This document shows, one piece after another, positions 45,204-53,811 of a DNA stretch of 64,000 nucleotides. The notes beneath the pieces are model-generated. The model was not told the DNA's origin. It made no database searches and was given only the letters and a program-made list of their open reading frames with translations. The translations under genes and the position numbers were made by a program. Positions within the stretch are counted from its first letter, which is position 1. Every line of letters begins with the position of its first letter. This DNA comes from Stakelama sediminis (GTDB taxonomy: Bacteria > Pseudomonadota > Alphaproteobacteria > Sphingomonadales > Sphingomonadaceae): positions 682,001 through 746,000 of the forward strand of contig NZ_JACIJI010000001.1 of the NCBI RefSeq assembly GCF_014199335.1, written 5' to 3'.

Positions 45204-47372
45204 TCAGAATTTGGCGCTCAGATCGACATTGAAACTGCGCCCGCGTCCCGGCACCGGTCGCAACACGCCCGTCGCGTCATAATCGCCCAGCGACATCCCG
45301 CCGAGCGGCAGATAATAGGCGGTATCGAACAGGTTGGTGACATCGACGCCCAGCCGAAGCCCGTGCCAGCTATAGCCGCCGCCCAGATTAACCAGCGCAT
45401 AGCCACTGGTCTCCGGCTCGTTTCGGGTCAGGTCCACACGCGTTTTGGCAGCCACCGCCTGCAGTCCGAGATGCCCGTCCCAGGACTTGTCGGCATAATC
45501 CAGCGTCACCGAGGCATGGACCGGCATCTGGTGATAAAGCGCATCGTGATCGCTCAGATTTTCGCCATGCACCCAGCTTGCCTGTGTGGCCAGACGCGCT
45601 GCCGCCCCATGCATTCCACGCCACAGCATCAGGTCGCCCGACACGTCGACGCCATAAAAACGTGCCTCCCGATTAGTGAACTGCAACTGCACGAACCCGC
45701 TGGGCATCCCCATCATATCGGTCAGATCCTGCAGCTTGCGCACGTCGATATAGTCGGCGACATGCGTCCAGTAGGGCGCGACCTTCAGCGACCAGTCGCC
45801 CTTTTTCGCGCTGGTGAAGGTCAGCGCTCCGCTGATCGTATCGGCACGTTCGGGTTTCAGGTCCAGATTGCCGACATAGCCGTTGCCGTCCCCGAACCAG
45901 CCGATCATCCGGCTTGCCATCGATCCGCGACCCCAGGTGTAGCGCTCATACAGCGTCGGCGAATGAACTTTGTGCGCATAGCCGAAGTCGATCGCGACGC
46001 CCGGCCCGGCCTGATAGCGCATCAGCGCACTACCGCTCCAGTTGCTGTCATGCCGGTGGTGCCCGACCGCATTGAACGCCTTGGCGGCGGCGACATCGGC
46101 CATCTGCATCATGCCTGTGCCATAGGGCTGCACATCGCCGGTGTTCATCCACACCTGATCGTTGCGAACGCCGATCGTTGTGGTCAGTGCGGACGACCAG
46201 TCGGCATGCCATTCGGCATAGGTGCCCAGCCGGTCGCGATGCGCACGGTTGACGTTGATGAAGGTGTCGGGGCCCATCATCATCGACCCTGCGACCGGCG
46301 GCCAGTAATCGTTCAGCCACTGATGCTGATATTCGCTGCCGATATTGATCGTGTCGCGCGACGTGGCGAGCAGGCTGAGCTTCAGGACATAGCCCGCGCC
46401 ATGATCTTCGGTGTTCATCGGCATACCGCCATCGGCGGTCCCGCCCTTGTCCGCCAGAAAATTCATTGCATGGTCGGTGTCGCGGTAATGAACCTTCAGG
46501 TCGACATCGCCCCAGTCGAAATAGTTGGTGTAGCTGCCGTTCAGGAACCATGACCTGTTGTCCGTCATGTCCATATATTGATTGGGAAAGCCCTCATACG
46601 GCGCCCGCTGGATGCCGCCGCGAAGCTGGAACAGCCCCGCGGAGGTCTGCGCGGCAAAGGACAGGCTGTGGTCGGTCTTTTCATATTCGGTCGACCGGAC
46701 CACCCCGTCGTTGCCCCCGCCGTCATAATTTTCCGAACGGGTATAGGAACCGTCATAGGTCAGGCTCAGGGTATCCGTCGCCGCCGTCATCGCCAGCGAT
46801 GCGCCCGCCGCATTGCCGTTCGAGCGATAGAAGCCCGACGCACGGCCGGTGAACAGCGTGCTGCCCTGTCGTGCGAATTCGGGCGGCGCGGTCTGCACCA
46901 GAATCGCGCCGCCTATCGTATCACCGCCCAGGCTGACCGGCGAAACTCCCGTCACCACGCTGACCGATCCCACCGTATGGGGATCGGTATAGGACAAGGG
47001 CGGGTTCATATTGTTGGGACATGCGCTGTCGATGGGCACGCCATCGACCAGGATACCGATCCGTTGATTATCCAGCCCGCGGATGCTGGGCAGGCTGGAA
47101 AAGCCGCCCGCACCATAGGCACTGACACCCGGCAGCCGGGTCAGGATACCGGCAAGGTCGCTCGATTGCGACGATTGCTGCTCAATCTGCTCGCGGGTGA
47201 GCGTCCGGACATCATCCGATGCGACGGATGGCGTGCTGTCCGATGCAACATCGACGCCGGGCAACGCGGTCGGTTGTTGCGCAAAAGCGGGCGAGACGGA
47301 AATACAGGCAAACATAGTGCCCGCCAGCAAAGGCAGGCGGCGCGCAACGGCGCGCGAAACCAGATGGTTCAT
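45204..47372 (-). CDS. OprC-like TonB-dependent copper receptor
   Basis: A 722-residue outer-membrane receptor. Signal peptide MNHLVSRAVARRLPLLAGTM ends near AFAQQ. The plug has VSAYGAGGFSSLPSIRGLDN, and the barrel ends in DLSAKF. Copper ligands of OprC, reported as CxxxM-HxM, appear here as C118-PNN-M122 in SACPNNMNPPLSYTDP and H301-A-M303 in DTDHAMNF. The SACPNNMNPPLSYTDP block is diagnostic of the TonB-copper family (TIGR01778). The ATG at 47372 is the first with a good signal peptide. DUF2946 lies upstream and TonB downstream. Confidence 0.88.
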   Translation of the reverse strand: MNHLVSRAVARRLPLLAGTMFACISVSPAFAQQPTALPGVDVASDSTPSVASDDVRTLTREQIEQQSSQSSDLAGILTRLPGVSAYGAGGFSSLPSIRGLDNQRIGILVDGVPIDSACPNNMNPPLSYTDPHTVGSVSVVTGVSPVSLGGDTIGGAILVQTAPPEFARQGSTLFTGRASGFYRSNGNAAGASLAMTAATDTLSLTYDGSYTRSENYDGGGNDGVVRSTEYEKTDHSLSFAAQTSAGLFQLRGGIQRAPYEGFPNQYMDMTDNRSWFLNGSYTNYFDWGDVDLKVHYRDTDHAMNFLADKGGTADGGMPMNTEDHGAGYVLKLSLLATSRDTINIGSEYQHQWLNDYWPPVAGSMMMGPDTFINVNRAHRDRLGTYAEWHADWSSALTTTIGVRNDQVWMNTGDVQPYGTGMMQMADVAAAKAFNAVGHHRHDSNWSGSALMRYQAGPGVAIDFGYAHKVHSPTLYERYTWGRGSMASRMIGWFGDGNGYVGNLDLKPERADTISGALTFTSAKKGDWSLKVAPYWTHVADYIDVRKLQDLTDMMGMPSGFVQLQFTNREARFYGVDVSGDLMLWRGMHGAAARLATQASWVHGENLSDHDALYHQMPVHASVTLDYADKSWDGHLGLQAVAAKTRVDLTRNEPETSGYALVNLGGGYSWHGLRLGVDVTNLFDTAYYLPLGGMSLGDYDATGVLRPVPGRGRSFNVDLSAKF

Positions 47373-47460
47373 AGCATTCTCATAGCCGGACAGACCCTCG
47401 CCACAGGCAAAGGTCGTCAATTTTTCAGACGGAGCGGTTCAGCCCCGACGCGACAATTTT

Positions 47461-47883
47461 TCAGGCAGTGAGAATGGGCGGCGCACGGCTTGGCGGCGGC
47501 GGCGCGGACATGCCGCGCCCGGGTGCCGCACCGGTTACCGGCAGAACCGGCCATGGCGTGTAAGCGATCCGTGCTTCGAACGGCGCAGGTGCCGGACCGG
47601 ACGACATGGAGGGGGCGGCATGTCCGGCAAAGGGACATTGCATGTCCGATCCCTTGTCATGCTGATCGCCCTTGCCGTGATGGCCCATGTCCATCCCCGG
47701 CATCGCCATCGTGGCCGCGGTCATCGGACCATGACCCGAACACAGCACGATCTGCACACCGCCATCGGCGCCGCGCATGGTCATGAATCCCGGCGGCACG
47801 GCGAGCGTATAGGCAAGCGCCGTCAACGCTGCGATCAGCATCGCCGCGCGCGTCAGCCCGGTTCGGAAAGCGCCCAATCCCAT
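47461..47883 (-). CDS. DUF2946 family protein, Met/His-rich
   Basis: A 140-residue exported or membrane protein with an N-terminal hydrophobic helix (AAMLIAALTALAYTLAVP). The middle holds ICSGHGP-type CSGHGPMT, then a Met/His cluster MAMPGMDMGHHGKGDQ, and CPFAGHAAP, the hallmark of DUF2946. Such clusters bind Cu(I)/Cu(II) in copper chaperones, and DUF2946 genes are often found at copper loci. It sits 88 bases upstream of the copper-type receptor gene, in the same orientation. Confidence 0.82.
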   Translation of the reverse strand: MGLGAFRTGLTRAAMLIAALTALAYTLAVPPGFMTMRGADGGVQIVLCSGHGPMTAATMAMPGMDMGHHGKGDQHDKGSDMQCPFAGHAAPSMSSGPAPAPFEARIAYTPWPVLPVTGAAPGRGMSAPPPPSRAPPILTA

Positions 47884-47941
47884 AGCGGTTTGCGGTTACC
47901 GCGCCCGGCGCGGCTTCACAAGTACCGCATGTCGTTCAGGA

Positions 47942-48736
47942 TCAGACCGCGACAGGCGCCTTGATATGCGGTTGCGCCTGATAGTCGCGCAGCACAAAAT
48001 CCTCATAGGCATAGCCGTCGATCGAATCGGGCTTGCGCAGGATTTCCAGCGTCGGCAGCGGACCCGGAACACGCGTCAGTTGTTCGCGTGCCTGTTCGAT
48101 ATGGTTGGAATAGAGATGGCAGTCGCCGCCGGTCCAGATGAACTCACCCGGCTCCAGATCGCATTGCTGTGCCAGCATGTGGGTGAGCAACGCATAGCTG
48201 GCGATGTTGAACGGTACGCCCAGAAAGATATCCGCCGAACGCTGATAGAGTTGCAGGCTCAGCCTGCCGTTCGCGACATGCGTCTGAAACAGGCAGTGGC
48301 ACGGGCTGAGTGCCATCGCATGCAGTTCGCCGGGGTTCCACGCAGTCACCACCTGACGCCGCGACGCCGGGTTGGTGCGGATCGTGTCGATCAGTTCCGC
48401 AATCTGGTCGACATGGCGCCCGTCGGCGGCTTCCCAGTCGCGCCATTGCTTGCCGTATACGGGGCCGAGATCGCCGTTTTCATCGGCCCATTCGTCCCAG
48501 ATCGACACCTTGCGTTCCTGCAACCAGCGGACATTGGTGTCGCCGCGCAGAAACCACAGCAGTTCGACGATGATCGAGCGCAGATGTAGCTTCTTGGTGG
48601 TGAGTACCGGAAACCCTTCCGCCAGATCGAATCGCATCTGGTGACCGAACACCGATCGCGTTCCCACGCCGGTCCGGTCCTGCTGCTCGACGCCGTCATG
48701 CAGTGCGCGTGTCATCAGTTCGAGATATTGCCGCAT
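47942..48736 (-). CDS. thyA: thymidylate synthase
   Basis: A 264-residue enzyme (identical in length to E. coli ThyA) that methylates dUMP to dTMP with methylene-tetrahydrofolate. The active-site Cys is in [13 protein letters not shown]; the Arg pair region is [15 protein letters not shown]; and [16 protein letters not shown] and [12 protein letters not shown] follow. The ATG at 48736 (MRQYLELM) is the conserved start; the frame is open 34 codons upstream. Confidence 0.97.
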   Translation of the reverse strand: MRQYLELMTRALHDGVEQQDRTGVGTRSVFGHQMRFDLAEGFPVLTTKKLHLRSIIVELLWFLRGDTNVRWLQERKVSIWDEWADENGDLGPVYGKQWRDWEAADGRHVDQIAELIDTIRTNPASRRQVVTAWNPGELHAMALSPCHCLFQTHVANGRLSLQLYQRSADIFLGVPFNIASYALLTHMLAQQCDLEPGEFIWTGGDCHLYSNHIEQAREQLTRVPGPLPTLEILRKPDSIDGYAYEDFVLRDYQAQPHIKAPVAV

Positions 48737-48866
48737 GGCGACAGGCTTAGCGTCCGGCGTCGTTGTCGCCAAGCACGGATGATTGCTCCATATCGGATGA
48801 AAGCCGCGCCAAAACCGATTCGGTTCCGGCTGCCGCACTCCGGCGCATCATGGCAGCATTTCAGCC

Positions 48867-49256
48867 ATGCCGAGTGCCCCTCGCGGTCCATCGACACCAG
48901 CCGATCCCGCCGACCGGTGGTTCGCTGGCATTGCCTGCGCCCCGGTCGAGATGGTGGCGTTCGCCTATTGCGATGCGCAGATGCGGTTGCTGGGAATGCG
49001 ACATATACGATCCCTCGAAATCGACCGCGCGGAGCTGCCGTTGCGCGACATCACCACCGATGCGCTCGGCTTCGGAGCCACGAAAATGGTCATGGCGCAT
49101 AACCACCCCAGCGGCATCGCCCGACCTAGCCGCGGCGACTGCACCGCAACGCGCGCACTGGTGCGGTTGCTCGCTCCGATCGGCATTACGCTGATCGACC
49201 ACCTGATCCTGACGCCGGATGCCAGCGCCAGCTTCCGCGCGCTCGGCCTGTTATGA
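48867..49256 (+). CDS. mini RadC-like JAB-domain protein
   Basis: A 129-residue protein that is essentially one JAMM/JAB domain. The metal motif is H-x-H-x10-D in MAHNHPSGIARPSRGD, with DHLILT downstream, as in RadC. RadC proteins are about 220 residues and have an N-terminal helix-hairpin-helix part that is absent here. No glutamate in a fully convincing position is obvious, though candidates lie around residues 28 and 51. It overlaps the stop of the convergent methyltransferase gene by six bases. Confidence 0.78.
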   Translation: MPSAPRGPSTPADPADRWFAGIACAPVEMVAFAYCDAQMRLLGMRHIRSLEIDRAELPLRDITTDALGFGATKMVMAHNHPSGIARPSRGDCTATRALVRLLAPIGITLIDHLILTPDASASFRALGLL

Positions 49257-50018
49257 CGTTGCGTGACGGGTGGATGCAGGCGTGGCGGCGGGCTGCGCCA
49301 GACGGCAGGGCCGGATATCGGCGGGTTCGGGACGCGGCCCCTGCGCCTTGAATACCGCCAGATAGCCCCCTGCCGAGGGCATCGGCTCCATGCGGATCAG
49401 GGTATAGCCGACGGCTGCAAATTCGCATTTCAGCAGCGCCGGCGGCGTACCGTGATACTGGGTCGGCCGGTCGGCATCGACGACGATCACCTCTCCATCC
49501 GGACGCAGTGAAGGGCGCATGTACCAGAGAAATTCATAGGGCGATTCGATCTCATGATACATGTGCACCATCAGGATGCGGTCGAAACTGTCGGCGGGCA
49601 GCAACGGATCGGCGGGCTTGCCCAGCCGCACACTGACATTATCGAGCCGTTCGCGCGCCACGCGTCTGGCAAGCGCATCGCGCACTTCCGGCACGATATC
49701 CTCCGCCAGCACGCGCCCCTTCGGCCCGACGCGCGACGACAGGCGCACGGTATAATAGCCTGCCCCCGCCCCGATATCGGCCACGGTCATGCCGGGCCTG
49801 ATCCCCGACTTGTCCATCACCTCGCCCGCTTCGTTCAGGCGGTCGCGCGCTTCCTCGGTCGACCAGCGGCTCGATACGATATTGGCGACCGGCCGGTCCG
49901 CCGCCGGGAACGGCCCGGCATCCTCATGATTGCGATCCGGCACCTTGGGCGGACCACCGTCGCATCCGGCCAGCAACAACACCCCGGCCAGAACCAGCAA
50001 GGGCGTGCGCCATTTCAT
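49251..50018 (-). CDS. predicted lipoprotein with class I SAM methyltransferase domain
   Basis: A 255-residue protein. A lipoprotein signal ([19 protein letters not shown], lipobox LAGC with Cys19) is followed by a methyltransferase fold: SAM motif I is TVADIGAGAGYYTVRLSSRVG near residue 80, and the fold continues with SFDRILMVHMYHEIE and PSLRPDGEVIVVDAD. The C-terminal tail is Pro/Ala/Thr rich. A periplasmic or lipidated methyltransferase is odd because SAM is cytoplasmic. Its ATG overlaps the prfB stop (ATGA). Confidence 0.85.
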   Translation of the reverse strand: MKWRTPLLVLAGVLLLAGCDGGPPKVPDRNHEDAGPFPAADRPVANIVSSRWSTEEARDRLNEAGEVMDKSGIRPGMTVADIGAGAGYYTVRLSSRVGPKGRVLAEDIVPEVRDALARRVARERLDNVSVRLGKPADPLLPADSFDRILMVHMYHEIESPYEFLWYMRPSLRPDGEVIVVDADRPTQYHGTPPALLKCEFAAVGYTLIRMEPMPSAGGYLAVFKAQGPRPEPADIRPCRLAQPAATPASTRHATS

Positions 50019-51145
50019 CAGTCGACATCCTCCACATCGACCGTCTCGCCGGTCACCCGCTGGGATAGCGCAGCCGCCATGAACGGGTCCAGTGCGCCGT
50101 CGAGTACATCCGAAGGCGCGGTCGAGGTGACGCCGGTGCGCAAATCCTTCACCAGTTGATAGGGTTGCAGAACATAAGAGCGGATCTGATGCCCCCAGCC
50201 GATATCGGATTTGGAAGCATGTTCATCCATCGCCGCTTCTTCGCGCTTGCGCAATTCGGCTTCGTACAGGCGCGCCTTCAGCATCCCCATCGCGGTCGCA
50301 CGGTTCTTGTGCTGGGATCGGTCATTCTGGCTGGCAACGACGATCCCAGTAGGAACGTGCGTGATGCGCACCGCGGAATCGGTGGTGTTGACGTGCTGCC
50401 CGCCCGCACCCGATGCCCGATAGGTGTCGATCTTCAGATCGCCTTCATTGATATCGATATCGATATCGTCGTCGATCACCGGATAGACCCAGACGCTGGA
50501 AAAGCTGGTGTGGCGGCGTGCCGAACTGTCATAGGGCGAAATGCGCACCAGCCGGTGTACGCCGCTTTCGGTCTTGGCATAGCCATAGGCGTTTTCGCCT
50601 TTCATCAGCAGCGTCGCCGACTTGATGCCCGCCTGTTCCCCGGCATGATAATCGACCAGTTCGACCTTCAACCCGCGACGTTCGGCCCAGCGCTGATACA
50701 TGCGCTGGAGCATTTCCGCCCAGTCCTGGCTTTCCGTCCCGCCTGCGCCGGCGTGGATTTCGAGATAAGTGTCGTTGCCGTCCGCTTCGCCCGACAGCAG
50801 CGCCTTCACCTTGTCGCGCTCGGCACGCGCGGCAAGCGCCGCCAGATCGGCGGTACCTTCCGACGCCATATCCTCATCGCCTTCGGCTTCGGCGAGTTCG
50901 ATCAGTTCGACGGTGTCGTTGAGTTCGCGTTCGATGTTGCGCGTCGCGGTTATCGCATCGTCCAGATGGCCGCGTTCGCGCATGACCGCCTGCGCTTCCT
51001 TCGGATTATCCCATAGCGACTGGTCCTCAACGCGCGCATTGAGTTCGTCGAGCCGCCTGAGCGCCCGATCCCAGTCGAGAAAACGCCGCAGCAATTCGAG
51101 TGCCGCGTTGATCTGATCCACATATGCCTGCGCTTCAGCGCGCAT
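50018..51145 (-). CDS. prfB: peptide chain release factor 2
   Basis: A 375-residue class I release factor for UGA and UAA. GGQ is at 248-250 in [14 protein letters not shown]. The anticodon-like tripeptide position reads SPY (203-205, in [15 protein letters not shown]) where E. coli RF2 has SPF. The frame is open throughout, so the programmed +1 frameshift of enterobacterial prfB is absent. It is translationally coupled with the lipoprotein methyltransferase gene. Confidence 0.95.
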   Translation of the reverse strand: MRAEAQAYVDQINAALELLRRFLDWDRALRRLDELNARVEDQSLWDNPKEAQAVMRERGHLDDAITATRNIERELNDTVELIELAEAEGDEDMASEGTADLAALAARAERDKVKALLSGEADGNDTYLEIHAGAGGTESQDWAEMLQRMYQRWAERRGLKVELVDYHAGEQAGIKSATLLMKGENAYGYAKTESGVHRLVRISPYDSSARRHTSFSSVWVYPVIDDDIDIDINEGDLKIDTYRASGAGGQHVNTTDSAVRITHVPTGIVVASQNDRSQHKNRATAMGMLKARLYEAELRKREEAAMDEHASKSDIGWGHQIRSYVLQPYQLVKDLRTGVTSTAPSDVLDGALDPFMAAALSQRVTGETVDVEDVD

Positions 51146-51241
51146 GGTTCACTCCATCAATCTGTATCACCGCCTGTACCGGGCACGACATTGGCCCGGC
51201 GGACGGATGGTTGACCGCCGATATAGGGAAGTCTGTAGCGA

Positions 51242-53764
51242 CTAGTAAATTCCGCCCTGCTGCTGAAGGAAGTCGCTGTCATTCTGCGGCTTTGCTTGTT
51301 GCGCCGGTGCCTGTTGCTGTTTTTGCGTTTTGGGGGCCTCATCCTGCCGTCGTGCCGTGCGGGCGGCGGTTTCGGATTTGAACGCTTCCCAGATCACCGG
51401 TGCCTTGGCGGTATCGGTGGGCCAGCCGCCGAATACCGGCTTGCCGGTCACACGGTTGATCCGCACCATGCGGATACCGCGCGGCGCGACAAACGGCTTA
51501 TGCTTCAGATCGGCAAAGGCCTGTTTAGCGAATTGCTGGAACACCGGCACGGCAATGGTCGCGCCCTGCGCATAATGGCCCAGCGGACGCGGTGTGTCAT
51601 AGCCGACATAGAGTCCCGCGATCATCTGCGGCACGCCGCCGATGAACCAGACATCGGTCGGACCGCTGGTCGTACCGGTCTTGCCCATCATCGGCCGGTT
51701 GAAACTCGCCAGCCGGCGTGCGGTGCCGCGCGTCACCACGCCTTCCATGATATGAACGATCTGATAGGCCGTCTGAGCATCGACAAGCTGCTTGCTCTGC
51801 ACCACCGGCCGCGGCATCGCCTTGCCGTTCCAGTCGGGCGCATTGCAGCCTTCGCATGCGCGCCAGTTATCGGGCCAGATCACCTTACCGTGCCGGTCCT
51901 GCACATAATCGATCAGCGTCGGCGTCAGTGCGCGACCATGATTGGCCAGGATCGCATAGGCATTGACCATGCGCTGTACCGTGGTTTCCCCGGCACCCAG
52001 CGCGAAGGAAAGATAGGGCGGATATTTCTTTTCGCTGACCCCCAGCCGCTGGATCATGTCGACCACATGATTCATGCCGGTCTGCGCCGCGGCGCGTACT
52101 GTCATCAGGTTGCGCGACTGTTCGATGGCCCAGCGCAGCGTGTGTTCGCCCGTGCCGCCTTCATGGGCAAAGTTGCGGAAGCATTTCTGGCCCAGCCCGG
52201 CACCCTGATAGACGCAATAGGTGGCGTCCGAAATCAGCGTCGCGGGTGTCATCCCCTGTTCCAGCGCGGCGGAATAGATGATCGGCTTGATCGTCGATCC
52301 CGGTTGCCGTTCCGCCTGAATGGCACGATTGAAAGCCTGAATACGCGAATCGAATCCGCCCTGCATCGCCATCACCCGGCCGGTGCGCGGATCTTCCACC
52401 ATCATACCGCCTGATACGCGCGGAATGCTCTTGAGCGTGTAGCTGTTACCCGATGGCGCGACGGCGATAATGTCGCCCGGTTCCAGCGCGGAAAAAGCGG
52501 TGCCGCCCTTGCCGCGCACCGACATCGATGCCCCCGAGCGCGGCAGGTCCGCCGTCTTGCCGTTGTCAAAGCCGATCGTGGCGGTATCGCCATCCTTCGA
52601 CACCACGATCGCCACGCGCCAGTCTTCGTAATTCAGTCCGGCATTGCTGTAGATCAGCGGCCCGCGCCAGTCGCCGTCCTTAATCTCCACCTTGCGGATC
52701 GGTCCGGTCCAGCTCGTACCGCCGCGCATCCGGTCATAGCGGATCAGCCCGTCGCGCAGCGATTTTTCGGCATAGGCCTGTAGCTTGGGATCAAGCGAGG
52801 TACGCACCCACAGTCCGCCCGCATAGACGCTGTCCGGGCCATCTTCCGCAGTGGCACCGAATTTGTCGATCAGTTGCCGCCGTACAGCCTCAACGAAATA
52901 GCCCGCCACGCGCGGATATTTGGGGGGCGGGTTGGCAACCGTGCCCAGCGGTTGCGATACCGCTTCCTGATATTGCGCCTGATTGATGAACCCGTTCTTG
53001 CGCATTTCGTTCAGCACCCAGTTGCGCCGGTCGAGCGCGCGCTGGGTATCGCGGTCGGGGTCGTAATTGGCCGGCCCCTTCGGCAGGATCGCCAGATAGG
53101 CCATCTGCGCCAGTGTCAGCTTATCCAGGCCCTTGCCAAAATAGGCGCGGCTCGCCGCCGCCACGCCATAGGCGTTGCGACCCAGAAATATCTGGTTGAG
53201 GTACAGTTGCATGATCTGCTGCTTGGTCAGCGCATCCTCGATCCGCCAGGCAAGGATCGCCTCCTTGATCTTGCGGGTATAGGTCACCTGATTACCGATC
53301 AGCAGGTTCTTCGCCACCTGCTGGGTGATGGTCGAGGTGCCGTGCGGCGTATGCCCCGAAATCAGCCCCTTGAACGCCGCACGCACCAGTCCCGGAAAGT
53401 CGAGGCCGTGATGTTCGAAAAACGTCTTGTCCTCCGCCGACATATAGGCGCGCACGAGCAGCGGCGGATATTCGTCATAGGACAGCTCGATCCGGCGTTC
53501 GCGGGCATAGCTGTGGATCGGCTCCCCGCTGATCGACCGGACATAGGTCGGCAGCGGCGGCTCATAGGATTTCAGTTGATCGACCGACGGCAGATTGCGG
53601 GCAAACAGCAACCACAGCGCAAAGGCACCCAGCCCCGCCAGCAGCGCCAGCCAGGCAAGGATGCGAAACCACCAGCGCGTGCGGACTTTGGCGAAACCGC
53701 CTTTAAGGCCCCCCACCCCACGCTTCAGCCGTAAATTGACGTTCGATACGCTTTCTTCGGACAT
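51242..53764 (-). CDS. mrcA: bifunctional penicillin-binding protein 1A
   Basis: An 840-residue class A PBP. A short cytoplasmic part and a membrane helix (ILAWLALLAGLGAFALWLLF) lead into the glycosyltransferase domain with SAEDKTFFEHHGLDFPG near residue 110, TITQQVAKN and LNQIFLGRNAYGVAAAS. The transpeptidase domain has the S-x-x-K motif in PGSTIKPIIYSAALE near 490, SRN, and KTGT in MMGKTGTTSGPTDVWF near 695. It both polymerises and cross-links peptidoglycan. Confidence 0.96.
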   Translation of the reverse strand: MSEESVSNVNLRLKRGVGGLKGGFAKVRTRWWFRILAWLALLAGLGAFALWLLFARNLPSVDQLKSYEPPLPTYVRSISGEPIHSYARERRIELSYDEYPPLLVRAYMSAEDKTFFEHHGLDFPGLVRAAFKGLISGHTPHGTSTITQQVAKNLLIGNQVTYTRKIKEAILAWRIEDALTKQQIMQLYLNQIFLGRNAYGVAAASRAYFGKGLDKLTLAQMAYLAILPKGPANYDPDRDTQRALDRRNWVLNEMRKNGFINQAQYQEAVSQPLGTVANPPPKYPRVAGYFVEAVRRQLIDKFGATAEDGPDSVYAGGLWVRTSLDPKLQAYAEKSLRDGLIRYDRMRGGTSWTGPIRKVEIKDGDWRGPLIYSNAGLNYEDWRVAIVVSKDGDTATIGFDNGKTADLPRSGASMSVRGKGGTAFSALEPGDIIAVAPSGNSYTLKSIPRVSGGMMVEDPRTGRVMAMQGGFDSRIQAFNRAIQAERQPGSTIKPIIYSAALEQGMTPATLISDATYCVYQGAGLGQKCFRNFAHEGGTGEHTLRWAIEQSRNLMTVRAAAQTGMNHVVDMIQRLGVSEKKYPPYLSFALGAGETTVQRMVNAYAILANHGRALTPTLIDYVQDRHGKVIWPDNWRACEGCNAPDWNGKAMPRPVVQSKQLVDAQTAYQIVHIMEGVVTRGTARRLASFNRPMMGKTGTTSGPTDVWFIGGVPQMIAGLYVGYDTPRPLGHYAQGATIAVPVFQQFAKQAFADLKHKPFVAPRGIRMVRINRVTGKPVFGGWPTDTAKAPVIWEAFKSETAARTARRQDEAPKTQKQQQAPAQQAKPQNDSDFLQQQGGIY

Positions 53765-53811
53765 AGTGCGGCGGTGTAGCAGGAAATGCCTGCCGCGCCA
53801 GCCATTCCCGA

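Noticed and set aside
45141..46553. A 470-residue antisense frame over the copper-type receptor
   Set aside because: Shadow frame; the receptor's signal peptide, plug and barrel end are clear on the minus strand.
41703..47883. Naming the gene set fusABC
   Set aside because: The receptor is of the copper family and not FusA-like; only the gene order is similar, so no Fus symbols were assigned.
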